DNA of 64,000 nucleotides, from positions 1 through 64,000 of the forward strand of contig NZ_RCOG02000027.1 in assembly GCF_009663685.2 (NCBI RefSeq), read 5' to 3'. Under the pieces are notes generated by a model. It had not been told where the DNA came from. It saw nothing but the letters and a program-made list of their open reading frames with translations, and did no database searches. The DNA is from Cupriavidus sp. U2. Lineage in GTDB: Bacteria; Pseudomonadota; Gammaproteobacteria; Burkholderiales; Burkholderiaceae. Positions within the stretch are counted from its first letter, which is position 1, and each line of letters begins with the position of its first letter. Below are positions 52,539 through 61,406 of this stretch, piece by piece. Made by a program: the position numbers and the translations under genes.

Positions 52539-53234
52539 ATGGACCTGCTTCTGCTCAGCAACTCGACCTCGGACGAGGGCTACCTCGTTCACGCTGCCCC
52601 AGCCATCGCCGAACTGGCCGATGGCCGTACCGACGCCCTGTTCGTGCCTTACGCGGGCGTGACGCGCGACTGGGACAACTACGCCGCCCAGGTACGCGAG
52701 GCCTTCGCGCGGGTCGGCATCGCGGTACGGTCGCTGCACGAGCAGGCCGATACGCTGGCTGCGGTCAACGCCGCCACGTTGATCGTGGTGGGCGGCGGCA
52801 ATACCTTCCGCCTGCTGCAGGTGCTGCGCCAGCAAGGCCTTCTGGCGCCGATGGCCGCCCGCGTGCGCAGCGGCGCCGCGCGCTATATCGGCTGGAGCGC
52901 CGGGTCCAACCTGGCCACGCCGACCATTCGCACGACCAACGACATGCCGGTGGTGGACCCGGGCGGCTTCGATGCGCTCGGGCTGGTGCCGTTCCAGATC
53001 AACCCGCACTACTACAACCTGGAAATCGAAGGCTTCCGGGGCGAGACACGCGACCAGCGGCTGTCCGAATTCACCACGCTGTCGCCGGATACCCCGGTGC
53101 TGGGCCTGCCCGAAGGCGACTGGGTGCGTGTGTCGGGCGATCGCCACGTGCTGCATGGTCCACATGCGGCGCGCTGGTTCCTCGATGCCACGACCTGGGA
53201 CGTGACGGCCGGGCCACTGTCGATCCCGGTCTGA
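52539..53234 (+). CDS. pepE: Peptidase E (alpha-aspartyl dipeptidase)
   Basis: Cytosolic dipeptidase of family S51 that cleaves peptides with N-terminal Asp. The 231-residue length equals that of E. coli PepE. Recognisable motifs are VVGGGNTFRLLQVLRQQGLL, the nucleophile elbow YIGWSAGSNLATPTI (Ser near 120), the acidic MPVVDPGGFDALGLV and the His in FQINPHYYN, together the catalytic Ser-Glu/Asp-His set. The ATG at 52539 is preferred over an upstream in-frame ATG because it starts the family's usual MDLLLLSNST. It follows the phosphodiesterase by 110 bp and seems to be transcribed alone. Confidence 0.9.
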   Translation: MDLLLLSNSTSDEGYLVHAAPAIAELADGRTDALFVPYAGVTRDWDNYAAQVREAFARVGIAVRSLHEQADTLAAVNAATLIVVGGGNTFRLLQVLRQQGLLAPMAARVRSGAARYIGWSAGSNLATPTIRTTNDMPVVDPGGFDALGLVPFQINPHYYNLEIEGFRGETRDQRLSEFTTLSPDTPVLGLPEGDWVRVSGDRHVLHGPHAARWFLDATTWDVTAGPLSIPV

Positions 53235-53261
53235 CGCCGGCGGCGGGGCCCGGATGCGGAC

Positions 53262-53295
53262 AAAAAAATACCCGCAGCCGGGAGGAGCGGGTATC
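53262..53295 (-). terminator. Orphan hairpin with T-tract on the minus strand
   Basis: ATACCCGC (53269-53276) and GCGGGTAT (53288-53295) form an 8-bp stem. The A-run lies at the left (53263-53269), so only a minus-strand transcript coming from the right would see stem plus U-tract. No minus-strand gene is present in 53296-53512, which makes this an orphan terminator, possibly of a small or antisense RNA. Confidence 0.5.
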
Positions 53296-53512
53296 AGAAG
53301 TGGTATGGACAAGTCGCGGAATTCGTCCACGGCAACATGCTGGCATCGCGCCACTACGCTGCCAATAATCTTTCCGGACTAGAGGCCGGTATTCATGGCA
53401 TGGCTGGCGCCGGCGTCCCCCCGGCGCGCCCCCAATGCTGGCGATGGACAACGCGCGTCGAATCCAGTCCAATCGATCCCCATGTCGCCCCCTGCACTTT
53501 GTGCGTGTTTCC

Positions 53513-54169
53513 ATGTCGCGTGCCCGACTCCTGCTGATCGATGACCACACCCTGTTTCGTACGGGGCTCAAGCTGCTGCTCGCCGACAGCCCCAGCGTGG
53601 CGTCGATCATCGAGGCCGGGTCGGTCATGGAGGCCGTGCAGGCCCACGCCAGCCAGCCCGTGGACATCCTGCTGCTGGATATCCAGATGCCGGGCCTGAA
53701 CGGCATCGAAGGCATCAAGGTGCTGCGCCGGCACTTTGCCGCGGCGCGCATCCTGATCGTCTCGGGCACGTCGCATATCGACGCCATCCCCGCCGAATCG
53801 CGGCGCGAGATCGCCGGCTTCCTGCCGAAGTCTGCCGATGCGGTGGACATCGAACGCGCCATCGCCAGTTGCCTGTCGGGCGGCACGCATTTCCCGGCCG
53901 ATGGCAGCGGTTATGGCTCGGGCGCGGACCGCCCCGCCGCCGGCGATGGCCCGGCCTACGAACCGAGCCAGCTCACGCCGCGCCAGCTGGAGGTGCTGAC
54001 ACAATTGAGCCTGGGGCGATCGAACAAGGTCATCGCCTACCACCTGGGGCTGTCCGAAAACACCGTGCGCGTGCACGTGGCGGCCATCCTGGACCACCTT
54101 GGCGTGGTCAGCCGCGTGGAGGCCATCCTCGAAGCGCAGCGCCGCGGGCTGGTGCAGGCGCATCGCTGA
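53513..54169 (+). CDS. NarL/FixJ-type response regulator
   Basis: A 218-residue regulator: receiver domain about 1-120 with RLLLIDDHTLFRTGLKLLL, phospho-acceptor Asp56 in DILLLDIQMPGLNG and Lys in GFLPKSADA; a Ser/Gly-rich linker; then the LuxR-type helix-turn-helix about 150-210 (LTPRQLEVLTQLSLGRSNKV, LGLSENTVRVHVAAILDHLG). The start was chosen at MSRARLLLIDDH because the longer reading adds an unstructured tail. It is followed after 35 bp by the hybrid kinase, its likely partner. Confidence 0.93.
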   Translation: MSRARLLLIDDHTLFRTGLKLLLADSPSVASIIEAGSVMEAVQAHASQPVDILLLDIQMPGLNGIEGIKVLRRHFAAARILIVSGTSHIDAIPAESRREIAGFLPKSADAVDIERAIASCLSGGTHFPADGSGYGSGADRPAAGDGPAYEPSQLTPRQLEVLTQLSLGRSNKVIAYHLGLSENTVRVHVAAILDHLGVVSRVEAILEAQRRGLVQAHR

Positions 54170-54204
54170 CCGCCATCTCAACCCGCCCCGCCCGCCGCGC
54201 GACC

Positions 54205-55962
54205 ATGGCGTTGCCCTTCCTTCCGCACTACGACGAGCCCCGGCTGCTGTCCGCGCAGATGGAGCTGATCGACCAGAGCTTCGGCATGGCCATGCTGGGC
54301 TGTGCGCTGGCGGCGATCATCCTGGGCGCCGGGCTGTCGCTGACCGATGGCCACCCCGGCGCGCTGCCGTGGGCAGCGGCGATGGCGGTCGTCTGCGCCG
54401 CCGCCCACTTTGGCCGGTTGGCCATGCGCGACCGGCTGACCGAGGCGCGCTCCGGCCTGTATGCGCGCAGCATGACCGCGATGCTGGTGCTGATCGGCAG
54501 CCTGTGGGGGCTGGCGGGCTGGCTCTATCTCGATATCCGCTCGCCCGCCGTGGTGATCTGCGTGCTGTCGCTGATTGCCGGCATGAGCGCGGCGGCGCTG
54601 GCCGTGTTCTCGGCTTGCCTGCCTGTGGCGGTGGGCTTTTTCATCCCGGCCATCGTGCCGGTCTGGGCGGCCTTCATCGTCACGCACGATATCGCCTACC
54701 TGCCGATGTTCCTGGCCACCCCGCTGTACCTGTTCGTGCTGATCGTATTCGCGCGCAACTACTCGCGCATGGCGCGGCATTCGCTCACGCTGCGCTTCGA
54801 GAACGTCGAGCTGATCTCGCAGTTGCGCGACCAGACCGCGCGCGCCGGCCAGGCCCAGCGCGAGGCCGAGCAGGCCAACCGGGCCAAATCGGTGTTCCTG
54901 GCGTCGGCCAGCCATGACCTGCGCCAGCCGCTGCATGCGCTGGGACTGTTCCTGGTGTCGCTGGGCCGCACGCCGCTGGACGCGCGGCAGCGCCAGCTGC
55001 TTGATCATATCGAGGCATCGTCCGGCGCGGCGCGCGAAATGCTGAACACGCTGCTCGATTTCTCCAAGCTCGATGCCGGCGTGGTCACGCCGCGGCCCCG
55101 GCCCTTCCGGCTGCAGCCGCTGCTGCACAAGCTCGAAAACGAGTTCGCCCCGCAGGCCAACGCGCGCGGACTGGTCTATCGCACGCGCGATACCACGGCC
55201 ACTGCCTTTGGCGATCCCACGCTGACCGAACTGATCCTGCGCAACCTGATCGCCAACGCCATCCGCTATACGCGCACGGGCGGCGTGCTGGTGGCCTGTC
55301 GCAAGCGGCGCTTCCATATGTCGATCGAAGTCTGGGACACCGGCATCGGCATTCCGGCCACCCAGCATCGGGCGATCTTCCGCGAGTTCCATCAACTGGG
55401 GAATCCCGAGCGCGACCAGCGCAAGGGGCTGGGCCTGGGGCTGGCCATCGTGGACGGCCTGGCGCGGACGATGCACACCTCGGTGACGCTGGCATCGGTA
55501 CCGGACCGGGGCTCGGTGTTCCGCCTGCGCCTGCCGCTGGCCTGGACGGCGCCCGAGGAATCGGTCCTGCCCGGTGCGGCCACGCGGCTGGATGGGCTGC
55601 GCGTGCTGGTGATCGACGACGATCCGGCCATCCGCGAAGCCATGTCCGGCCTGCTCACGGTCTGGAACTGCCCGAACCGCGCCGCCGAAACCGAAGAAGA
55701 GGCGCTGGCCTTGCTTTCGGAATTCGCGCCGGACCTGATCCTGGCCGACTATCGCCTGCGCGGCCACCGCACGGGACTGGAGGCGATTGCCGCCATCCGG
55801 GAGCGCACGGGCCGCGACCTGCCCGCCATCGTCATCACGGGCGACACTGCCGCCGATCGCCTGCGCAACGTCCACGCCGGCGGCACCGCCCTGCTTCACA
55901 AACCCGTGGTGCCCGGCGAACTGCACGCCGCCATCGGCGCCCTGCTCCACGACGCTGGCTGA
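54205..55962 (+). CDS. Hybrid sensor histidine kinase with C-terminal receiver
   Basis: A 585-residue inner-membrane kinase. Residues 20-190 hold about six membrane helices (LGCALAAIILGAGLSL, AMAVVCAAAHFGRL, MLVLIGSLWGLAGWLYL, VICVLSLIAGMSAAALAVF, PVWAAFIVTH, LATPLYLFVLIVFA) with no periplasmic sensor, so the helices themselves sense the signal. The phosphotransfer domain has His237 in ASHDLRQPLHALGLF, the ATPase domain has NLIANAIRYT, WDTGIGI and GLGLGLAIVDGL, and the receiver has Asp515 in LILADYRLRG. No histidine phosphotransfer domain is seen. It partners the adjacent NarL-type regulator; the stimulus is unknown. Confidence 0.92.
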   Translation: MALPFLPHYDEPRLLSAQMELIDQSFGMAMLGCALAAIILGAGLSLTDGHPGALPWAAAMAVVCAAAHFGRLAMRDRLTEARSGLYARSMTAMLVLIGSLWGLAGWLYLDIRSPAVVICVLSLIAGMSAAALAVFSACLPVAVGFFIPAIVPVWAAFIVTHDIAYLPMFLATPLYLFVLIVFARNYSRMARHSLTLRFENVELISQLRDQTARAGQAQREAEQANRAKSVFLASASHDLRQPLHALGLFLVSLGRTPLDARQRQLLDHIEASSGAAREMLNTLLDFSKLDAGVVTPRPRPFRLQPLLHKLENEFAPQANARGLVYRTRDTTATAFGDPTLTELILRNLIANAIRYTRTGGVLVACRKRRFHMSIEVWDTGIGIPATQHRAIFREFHQLGNPERDQRKGLGLGLAIVDGLARTMHTSVTLASVPDRGSVFRLRLPLAWTAPEESVLPGAATRLDGLRVLVIDDDPAIREAMSGLLTVWNCPNRAAETEEEALALLSEFAPDLILADYRLRGHRTGLEAIAAIRERTGRDLPAIVITGDTAADRLRNVHAGGTALLHKPVVPGELHAAIGALLHDAG

Positions 55963-56036
55963 AAGCGCCGGGCTGCTCCGCTGCCGTCGGGCACTGCCAC
56001 ACCTGATGGCATGGCGTCGGACGATAAGGACATCCG

Positions 56037-56063
56037 TCATTCATGCATTAATCGTATGAATGA
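56037..56063. promoter_or_regulatory. Inverted repeat upstream of the aldehyde dehydrogenase
   Basis: TCATTCAT (56037-56044) and ATGAATGA (56056-56063) are perfect inverted copies 11 bp apart in AT-rich DNA about 130 bp before the aldehyde dehydrogenase start. It has the look of a dimeric regulator site; the regulator is unknown. Confidence 0.4.
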
Positions 56064-56192
56064 ATCATTCCTATTAATTGGACTTAGGTCTGACGCCCGC
56101 CCACACTCCAGAAACAAAGCGGGCTGATTGTTGTGATGCTTCGGCCACCGCGCCCGTCATTCCAGAACCACGACACAAGCGAGGAGCCTGTT

Positions 56193-57644
56193 ATGACCGC
56201 CTCACGTCCCGACCTGCCCCGGCATGACCTGCTGATCGACGGCAAGCGCCTGCCGCCCGGCACGGGCGAGTATTCCACCGACATCAATCCGGCCACTGAA
56301 GCGCCCATTGCGCTGGTGGCGCAAGGCAGCGCCGCCGACGTGGATACCGCGGTCAAGGCCGCCCGCACGGCATTGAAAGGCTGGGCGGGCATGCGCGCGG
56401 CAGACCGCGCGCGCATCCTGAACCGCTTTGCCGACCTGCTCGAAGCCCATGCCGAGGAACTGGTGACGCTGGAAAGCCAGGACGCCGGCAAGCCGCTGGC
56501 CTCCGTACGCCGGCAGGACATGCCCGCCGTGATCGACACGGTGCGCTACTACGCGGGCTGGTGCGACAAGATCCACGGCAGTGTGATCCCGGCCCGCCCT
56601 GACGCGCTCACCTATACGGTGCGCGAACCCGTGGGCGTGGTAGCAGCCATCGTGCCGTGGAATTTCCCGCTGATGATCGGCATGTGGAAGATCGCCCCGG
56701 CGCTGGCCTGCGGCTGCACGCTGATCGTGAAGCCCGCCGAGATCACGCCGCTGACCGCGCTGCGGGTGGCCGAACTGGCCCTCGAAGCGGGCGTGCCGCC
56801 CGGCGTGTTCAACGTGGTCACCGGCAAGGGCAGCGTGGTGGGCAACGCCATGGTGGCGCACCCGGGCATCGACAAGGTGACCTTTACCGGATCGCCCGGC
56901 GTGGGCCGCGGCATCATGCAGGGCGCGGCGGCCAACTTCAAGCGCGTGACGCTGGAACTGGGCGGCAAGTCGGCCAACGTGATCTTCGCCGATGCCAACC
57001 TGGATGCCGCCACGCGCGCAGCCGCCTCGGGCATCTTCTTCAACGCGGGGCAGGTGTGCTCGGCCGGTTCGCGCATCCTGGCGCAGCGCCAGGTGTATGA
57101 CGAAGTGGTGGAGCGGCTGTCGGCGCGCGCCCGGGCCATCCGCGTGGGCGACCCGTCCGCCCCCGACACCACCATGGGGCCGCTGGTATCGGCCGCGCAG
57201 ATGAAGACCGTGCTCGACTACGTCGACATCGGCAGGCAGGAAGGCGCCAGCGCGGTAACGGGCGGTGTGCGCGTGGGCGAGCGCGGCTTCTTTGTCGAGC
57301 CCACCGTGTTTGCCAACGTGGCGCACGAGATGCGCATTTCGCAGGAGGAAATCTTCGGCCCGGTGGCCAGCGTGATCCCCTTCGACGATGAGGAAGATGC
57401 CGTGCGCATTGCCAACGGCACCGCGTTCAGCCTGGCCGCCGGCGTGTGGAGCGCGGACATCCAGCGCGTGCACAAGGTGGCCGGCGAACTGCGTGCCGGG
57501 ACGGTCTGGATCAACACCTATGGGTACACCGACGTGCGCCTGCCGTGGGGCGGCGCGGGAGACTCCGGCCTGGGTCGCGAGCATGGCGACGCCGCCATCG
57601 AGAACTTCACGGAACCGAAGGCGATCTGGTTGTCGCTGCGCTAG
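56193..57644 (+). CDS. NAD(P)-dependent aldehyde dehydrogenase
   Basis: Class I/II-type ALDH of 483 residues that oxidises an aldehyde to its acid in the cytosol. The start MTASRPDLPRHDLLIDGKRL has a GAGGAG site 6 nt upstream. Conserved features are VPWNFPLMIGMWKIAPALAC, VKPAEITPLTALRVAELALE, FTGSPGVGRGIM, catalytic Glu in VTLELGGKSANV, catalytic Cys in FFNAGQVCSAGSR, and the PTVFANV and EEIFGPV motifs. The GKSAN and NAGQVCSAGSR text resembles betaine/retinal/aminobutyraldehyde members, but the substrate cannot be fixed. The gene stands alone and ends at a strong terminator. Confidence 0.92.
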   Translation: MTASRPDLPRHDLLIDGKRLPPGTGEYSTDINPATEAPIALVAQGSAADVDTAVKAARTALKGWAGMRAADRARILNRFADLLEAHAEELVTLESQDAGKPLASVRRQDMPAVIDTVRYYAGWCDKIHGSVIPARPDALTYTVREPVGVVAAIVPWNFPLMIGMWKIAPALACGCTLIVKPAEITPLTALRVAELALEAGVPPGVFNVVTGKGSVVGNAMVAHPGIDKVTFTGSPGVGRGIMQGAAANFKRVTLELGGKSANVIFADANLDAATRAAASGIFFNAGQVCSAGSRILAQRQVYDEVVERLSARARAIRVGDPSAPDTTMGPLVSAAQMKTVLDYVDIGRQEGASAVTGGVRVGERGFFVEPTVFANVAHEMRISQEEIFGPVASVIPFDDEEDAVRIANGTAFSLAAGVWSADIQRVHKVAGELRAGTVWINTYGYTDVRLPWGGAGDSGLGREHGDAAIENFTEPKAIWLSLR

Positions 57645-57689
57645 GCGTCAACGGGCATGGCCGCCACGGCGGCCGGCGCAACAGCGCAG

Positions 57690-57714
57690 CCCCGCCAAGG
57701 CCTGGCGGGGTTTT
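57690..57714 (+). terminator. Rho-independent terminator of the aldehyde dehydrogenase gene
   Basis: CCCCGCCA (57690-57697) and TGGCGGGG (57703-57710) form a perfect 8-bp stem with loop AGGCC, followed by TTTTC. It ends plus-strand transcription and faces the end of the convergent 55-residue gene. Confidence 0.88.
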
Positions 57715-57731
57715 CATTTGCGCGGCGGCGA

Positions 57732-57899
57732 TCAGCCGATCATGCGCATCGGCAGCAGCGCATACACGAGCGTCAATGCGCCCACGATGGCTGGCGACAC
57801 GTATTTCAGCGCAAGGCTCTGCGACTGCACGCCCAGATAGGCGTACATGCAGACAAGGATCATGGCGCAGGCAAAAACGAGCCCGTCATAGACTTGCAT
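57732..57899 (-). CDS. Small two-helix membrane protein, 55 residues
   Basis: A minus-strand reading from ATG at 57897-57899 to TGA at 57732-57734. It starts MQVYDGLVFACAMILVCMYA and ends VYALLPMRMIG; two hydrophobic segments (about residues 7-22 and 38-50) with a polar YLGVQSQSLALKY turn between them. A GGGAGA ribosome site lies 9 nt upstream of the ATG. The codon usage and GC pattern fit the neighbouring genes. No family recognised. The size and clear ribosome site make it a real small membrane protein rather than chance. Confidence 0.65.
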   Translation of the reverse strand: MQVYDGLVFACAMILVCMYAYLGVQSQSLALKYVSPAIVGALTLVYALLPMRMIG

Positions 57900-58248
57900 G
57901 GTTGGTGTCTCCCAGAGTTCGTTCTTCGACTACTTCTGTGATGACGGGCGTGCTTTCGGGGCGCCCGGGTACTGCCCACTGCAATCTATTTGCGCCGATG
58001 GTCGCGCCATCGATGGGGCGCGGCAATCATGGTAATCCCTTCGTTATTGGCGTTTGAACGATGCTGCAGCGCGGGATTGCGGACGATATCGATACCGCCT
58101 TGCGCGGCTGCGGAAGTCAAGGAGGAAAGTCCCGATGCCCGGACCCTGGCGCGGGATGCCGATCCCGGTGAGACAATGCTGCGCGGCATGGCAGGCCAGC
58201 CGTGTTGCCGCAGTGCCATGACCGCCAATACAAACAAGGGAGACCACC
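57900..58248. other. Intergenic region before the cupin gene
   Basis: A 349-bp stretch without a supported gene, between the divergent 55-residue gene and the cupin. The promoters of both should lie here. A GGAGGAAAGT-type patch near 58131 is not part of a recognisable RNA. An AAGGGAGA ribosome site at 58236-58243 belongs to the cupin gene. Confidence 0.4.
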
Positions 58249-58731
58249 ATGCCTCGACTTGCCGTGCTTGCCGCCGTCCCGGCCGCTTTCGTTGCCACTT
58301 TTGCCGCCGGGTTCCTGACGGCTCACGTGGACTTGCCGCTGGCCCATGCGCAGACGCCGCCGTCCGCGCTGACGCCGCAGATCATCAAGAACCTGGCTGC
58401 GATGAGCAACGACGACATCGGCCCGCAGGTGCCCAACATGGGCACGCTACGCAGCAAGGGGCTGGTGAACACGCCGAGCGGCACGATTGCCGTGCAGTCG
58501 GGCAATGTGCCCAAGCACTATCACACCAGCGCCGACGAGATCCAGTATGTGATTGCGGGCACCGGCACCTTCTGGCTTGGCAACGAACAGCACCAGGTGG
58601 GGCCCGGCGACCTCATCATCATTCCGAAAGGTGCGGCGCACGCAGGCTCGATCGCGACCAGCGGCGAGTTCCGGTCGCTGGCCATCAAGCTGCCACCGCA
58701 GGCCCCGAACGATACCCACCTGCTGCCCTGA
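58249..58731 (+). CDS. Secreted cupin-domain protein
   Basis: A 160-residue exported protein with a signal-like hydrophobic N-terminus (VLAAVPAAFVATFAAGFLTA) and a single cupin barrel: metal-binding motif 1 in HYHTSADEIQYVIAGTG (about 91-107) and motif 2 in GPGDLIIIPKGAAHAGSIAT (about 118-137), with His, His, Glu and His in the usual places. It could be a periplasmic dioxygenase or a metal/sugar sensor. It stands alone between the intergenic region and the convergent MFS gene; function unknown. Confidence 0.82.
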   Translation: MPRLAVLAAVPAAFVATFAAGFLTAHVDLPLAHAQTPPSALTPQIIKNLAAMSNDDIGPQVPNMGTLRSKGLVNTPSGTIAVQSGNVPKHYHTSADEIQYVIAGTGTFWLGNEQHQVGPGDLIIIPKGAAHAGSIATSGEFRSLAIKLPPQAPNDTHLLP

Positions 58732-58755
58732 CAGCGGATCAGGGCCGGGCCCGGA

Positions 58756-60018
58756 TCAACGGCGGGCCTCTCCCTGCCCTGCGGCGGCTTCGCCGGGCAG
58801 CAGCAGCACCACCAGCGCGGTACAGGCGGCGATGCAGGCCATCGCCAGAAACAGCGAGGCAAAGCTCGACGCCTTGACCACCGGGCCCAGCAGCCACACT
58901 GCCAGCGAGCTGATGCCGAACGACACGGCCAGCCGCATGCCGGCGACACGCGATCGCACGCTGTCATCGACGTAGCGCACGATCATCGCGTCGGTAAACG
59001 GGATGCTGCCGAAGATGCACACCATGGCGCCGAGCAGCGCCACGAACAGCCACCATCCTTGCGCATGGGCGGCAAGGACCAGCCAGGGGATCTGCGCCAG
59101 CACCAGGCACAGGTACAGCCGCTTGAGCGGCACCATGTCGATCAGCTTGCCGACGATCACCTGCGTGAACGACGCCAGCGCATAGATCACGGCCAGCAGC
59201 AGGCCGATCATGACCGGATCGTCGATCCGCCCGTCGAACCGCTCGGTCAGGAACTGGGTGTTGCCATTGGTGGTGAAGTTGAACAGCAGGCTGCCGGTCA
59301 CGGCGGCCGCCGTCATCACGACCAGCGCCCGGGCCAGCAGCCGGGGCGGCAAGACCACCTGCGGTGGCTTGCGGCTGCGGCCCGGTGCCGGCCCTTGCGG
59401 CGCACAGAGCCACGCAAAGGCAAATCCGCAGACGATGGCGATGACGCCGGGCACGGCAAACGCCGCCCGCCAGCCCCAGGCCTGGACCAGAAACCCCGTG
59501 AGCAACGCGGCGCCGGCCACGCCAAGGTTGCCGGCGAGGCCGTTGAGCCCGATGGCCGAACCCGGCCGGCTCGCGCGCTGCACGAGCATCGGAATGCCCA
59601 CCGGGTGATAGATCGACGCAAACAGGCCAATCAGGGCCAGCCCGCCTGCCAGTTGCCATGGGCCCTGTGCCAGCGCGGTCAGCAGCGCCGCCACGCCCAG
59701 CCCGAAGAAGAACACCAGCATCATCTGGCGGCGCCCCCACATGTCGCCCAGGCGGCCCGAAGGCACCGAGCCGAGACCAAACAGGAAGAACGCGCCCACG
59801 CCGTAAGGCATCAGGTCTTCCCAGCGGGCGAATCCGAATTCCGACGCGATGGTGCCCACCGCCGTGGCAAAGATCAGCAGGAACAGGTGGTCCAGCGCGT
59901 GGCCGACATTGAGCAGCAGGACCACATGCAGCGGGTGGTTATCGGTGGCCGCCTGGGCGGCCTGTGGGGCCTCGGTCGCGTTTTCAGCCGTCTGCGCCGG
60001 CGAAAGCTCGGTGTTCAT
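58756..60018 (-). CDS. Major facilitator superfamily transporter
   Basis: A 420-residue, 12-helix inner-membrane transporter. The start MNTELSPAQTAENAT was preferred to an upstream in-frame start. The first helix region is VVLLLNVGHALDHLFLLIFA, followed by the MFS loop 2-3 motif GRLGDMWGRRQMM and many hydrophobic segments (for example GLALIGLFASIYHPVGIPML, LLLAVIYALASFTQVIVGKL). The second half repeats the pattern. The GHALDHLFLL and YHPVGIPML texts are shared by a Burkholderiaceae MFS group of unknown substrate. It lies between the cupin and the old yellow enzyme; no shared operon is evident. Confidence 0.9.
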   Translation of the reverse strand: MNTELSPAQTAENATEAPQAAQAATDNHPLHVVLLLNVGHALDHLFLLIFATAVGTIASEFGFARWEDLMPYGVGAFFLFGLGSVPSGRLGDMWGRRQMMLVFFFGLGVAALLTALAQGPWQLAGGLALIGLFASIYHPVGIPMLVQRASRPGSAIGLNGLAGNLGVAGAALLTGFLVQAWGWRAAFAVPGVIAIVCGFAFAWLCAPQGPAPGRSRKPPQVVLPPRLLARALVVMTAAAVTGSLLFNFTTNGNTQFLTERFDGRIDDPVMIGLLLAVIYALASFTQVIVGKLIDMVPLKRLYLCLVLAQIPWLVLAAHAQGWWLFVALLGAMVCIFGSIPFTDAMIVRYVDDSVRSRVAGMRLAVSFGISSLAVWLLGPVVKASSFASLFLAMACIAACTALVVLLLPGEAAAGQGEARR

Positions 60019-60159
60019 TGGGTGTCTCCCCCGGGTTCGTTTTTGGTCTTCTGAACACCATAGTCTGCCGGATGCCGACGCCGCCGGCTTTCGCGTTTCC
60101 TGCGCCGAACCTCGCGAAAGGGACACCTCGGGGACACCTCTCCCCGCGCCGCGCGGCGC

Positions 60160-61275
60160 TTACCGCTGCCCGAAACGCGCGCTGCGGAACAGGTGCTCCA
60201 GGCCGCGCGGCTGCGAGCGCCAGTACTGCTTCGGCGCATCGACCTGCGCGCCAAGCTTTGCCGCCGCGTGCCACGGCCAGCGCGGGTCATACAGCATGGC
60301 GCGCGCAATCGAGATCATGTCGGCCTCGTTGTTGGCGATGATCGCCTCGGCCTGCTCCGGTTCGGTGATCAGGCCCACGGCCAGCGTCGGCAGGCCCACT
60401 TCGGCCTTCACGCGCTGGGCATAGGGCACCTGGTAGCCCGGCCCCAACTTGATGGCCTGCTGCGGCGACACGCCGCCGGTGCTCACATGCACGGCCGCGC
60501 AGCCGCGCGCCTTGAGCGCCTGCGACAACGCAATCGTGCCGTCGATATCCCAGCCGTTCGGCACCCAGTCGGTGGCCGACACCCGCATCCACACCGGATG
60601 CTCGGCCGGGAACGCCTCGCGCACGGCATCGAAGACCTCCAGCGGAAAGCGCATGCGGTTCTCCAGGCTGCCGCCGTACTCGTCGGTGCGGTGGTTGGCG
60701 ATCGGCGACAGGAACTGGTGCAGCAGGTAGCCATGCGCACCGTGTACCTCGATACCCTGCACGCCGATCCGTGCCGCACGTTTTGCCGCGGCCGCGAAGT
60801 CGTCGCGGATCTTCTGCATGCCGGCGCGGTCGAGCGCCGTGGGCGGCACCTCGTCCGCCGCATGGGGAACGGCCGATGGCGCCACGGTCTGCCAGCCGGT
60901 CGGGGCATCGGGACGAATCTGCGCGCCGCCTTCCCACGGGGCCTGGCTCGACGCCTTGCGGCCCGCGTGGCCCAGCTGCACCGCCACGGCAATCGGCGAA
61001 TAGCGGCGCACCGCATCGAGCACGCGGCCCAGCGCCGCTTCGTTGGCATCGCTGTAGAGACCCAGGTCGGCCGGCGAGATGCGGCCTTCCGGCGACACCG
61101 CCGTGGCCTCCACGATCATCAGGCCCGCACCGGACAGCGCCAGGCTGCCCAGGTGGATCATGTGCCAGTCGGTGGCCGAGCCCTCTTCCGCCGAGTACTG
61201 GCACATGGGCGCAATGGCGATGCGGTTGGCGAGCGCAAGATTGCCGATCTGATACGGATCGAAGAGATGAGGCAT
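60160..61275 (-). CDS. Old yellow enzyme, NADPH:flavin oxidoreductase (YqjM/XenA class)
   Basis: FMN-containing TIM-barrel ene-reductase of 371 residues, cytosolic, reducing activated C=C bonds or nitro compounds. The start MPHLFDPYQIGNLALANRI was chosen over a longer reading. Motifs: NRIAIAPMCQYSAEEGSATD with the Cys (PMCQYSA) used as redox sensor in XenA/YqjM, VAVQLGHAGRK, IEVHGAHGYLLHQFLSP (catalytic His/His pair), NHRTDEYGGSLENRMRF, the FMN-phosphate region AVGLITEPEQAEAIIA and SIARAMLYDPRWPWHAA. The class III type matches the Cys motif. No linked regulator is seen. Confidence 0.93.
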   Translation of the reverse strand: MPHLFDPYQIGNLALANRIAIAPMCQYSAEEGSATDWHMIHLGSLALSGAGLMIVEATAVSPEGRISPADLGLYSDANEAALGRVLDAVRRYSPIAVAVQLGHAGRKASSQAPWEGGAQIRPDAPTGWQTVAPSAVPHAADEVPPTALDRAGMQKIRDDFAAAAKRAARIGVQGIEVHGAHGYLLHQFLSPIANHRTDEYGGSLENRMRFPLEVFDAVREAFPAEHPVWMRVSATDWVPNGWDIDGTIALSQALKARGCAAVHVSTGGVSPQQAIKLGPGYQVPYAQRVKAEVGLPTLAVGLITEPEQAEAIIANNEADMISIARAMLYDPRWPWHAAAKLGAQVDAPKQYWRSQPRGLEHLFRSARFGQR

Positions 61276-61406
61276 GGGGAGTTTCCTTGGAATCCAGGGG
61301 GCTCCCTGCGCGGGAGCGGGCAACGTCCCGGGGGATTGTAGACGCCGCCCGCAAACCTTGCTGACCCCGCTTCCATCGTGGATTTTCCCGCCTTGTCAGC
61401 CCGGGT

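Noticed and set aside
54178..56040. A 620-residue antisense reading over the hybrid kinase
   Set aside because: No family text; Gln/His/Arg-rich composition typical of complement-strand readings of GC-rich genes.
58120..58200. GGAGGAAAGT-type patch similar to the conserved core of RNase P RNA
   Set aside because: The following bases and the distal ACAGA-type partner of RNase P are absent, and the region is too short for the full RNA.
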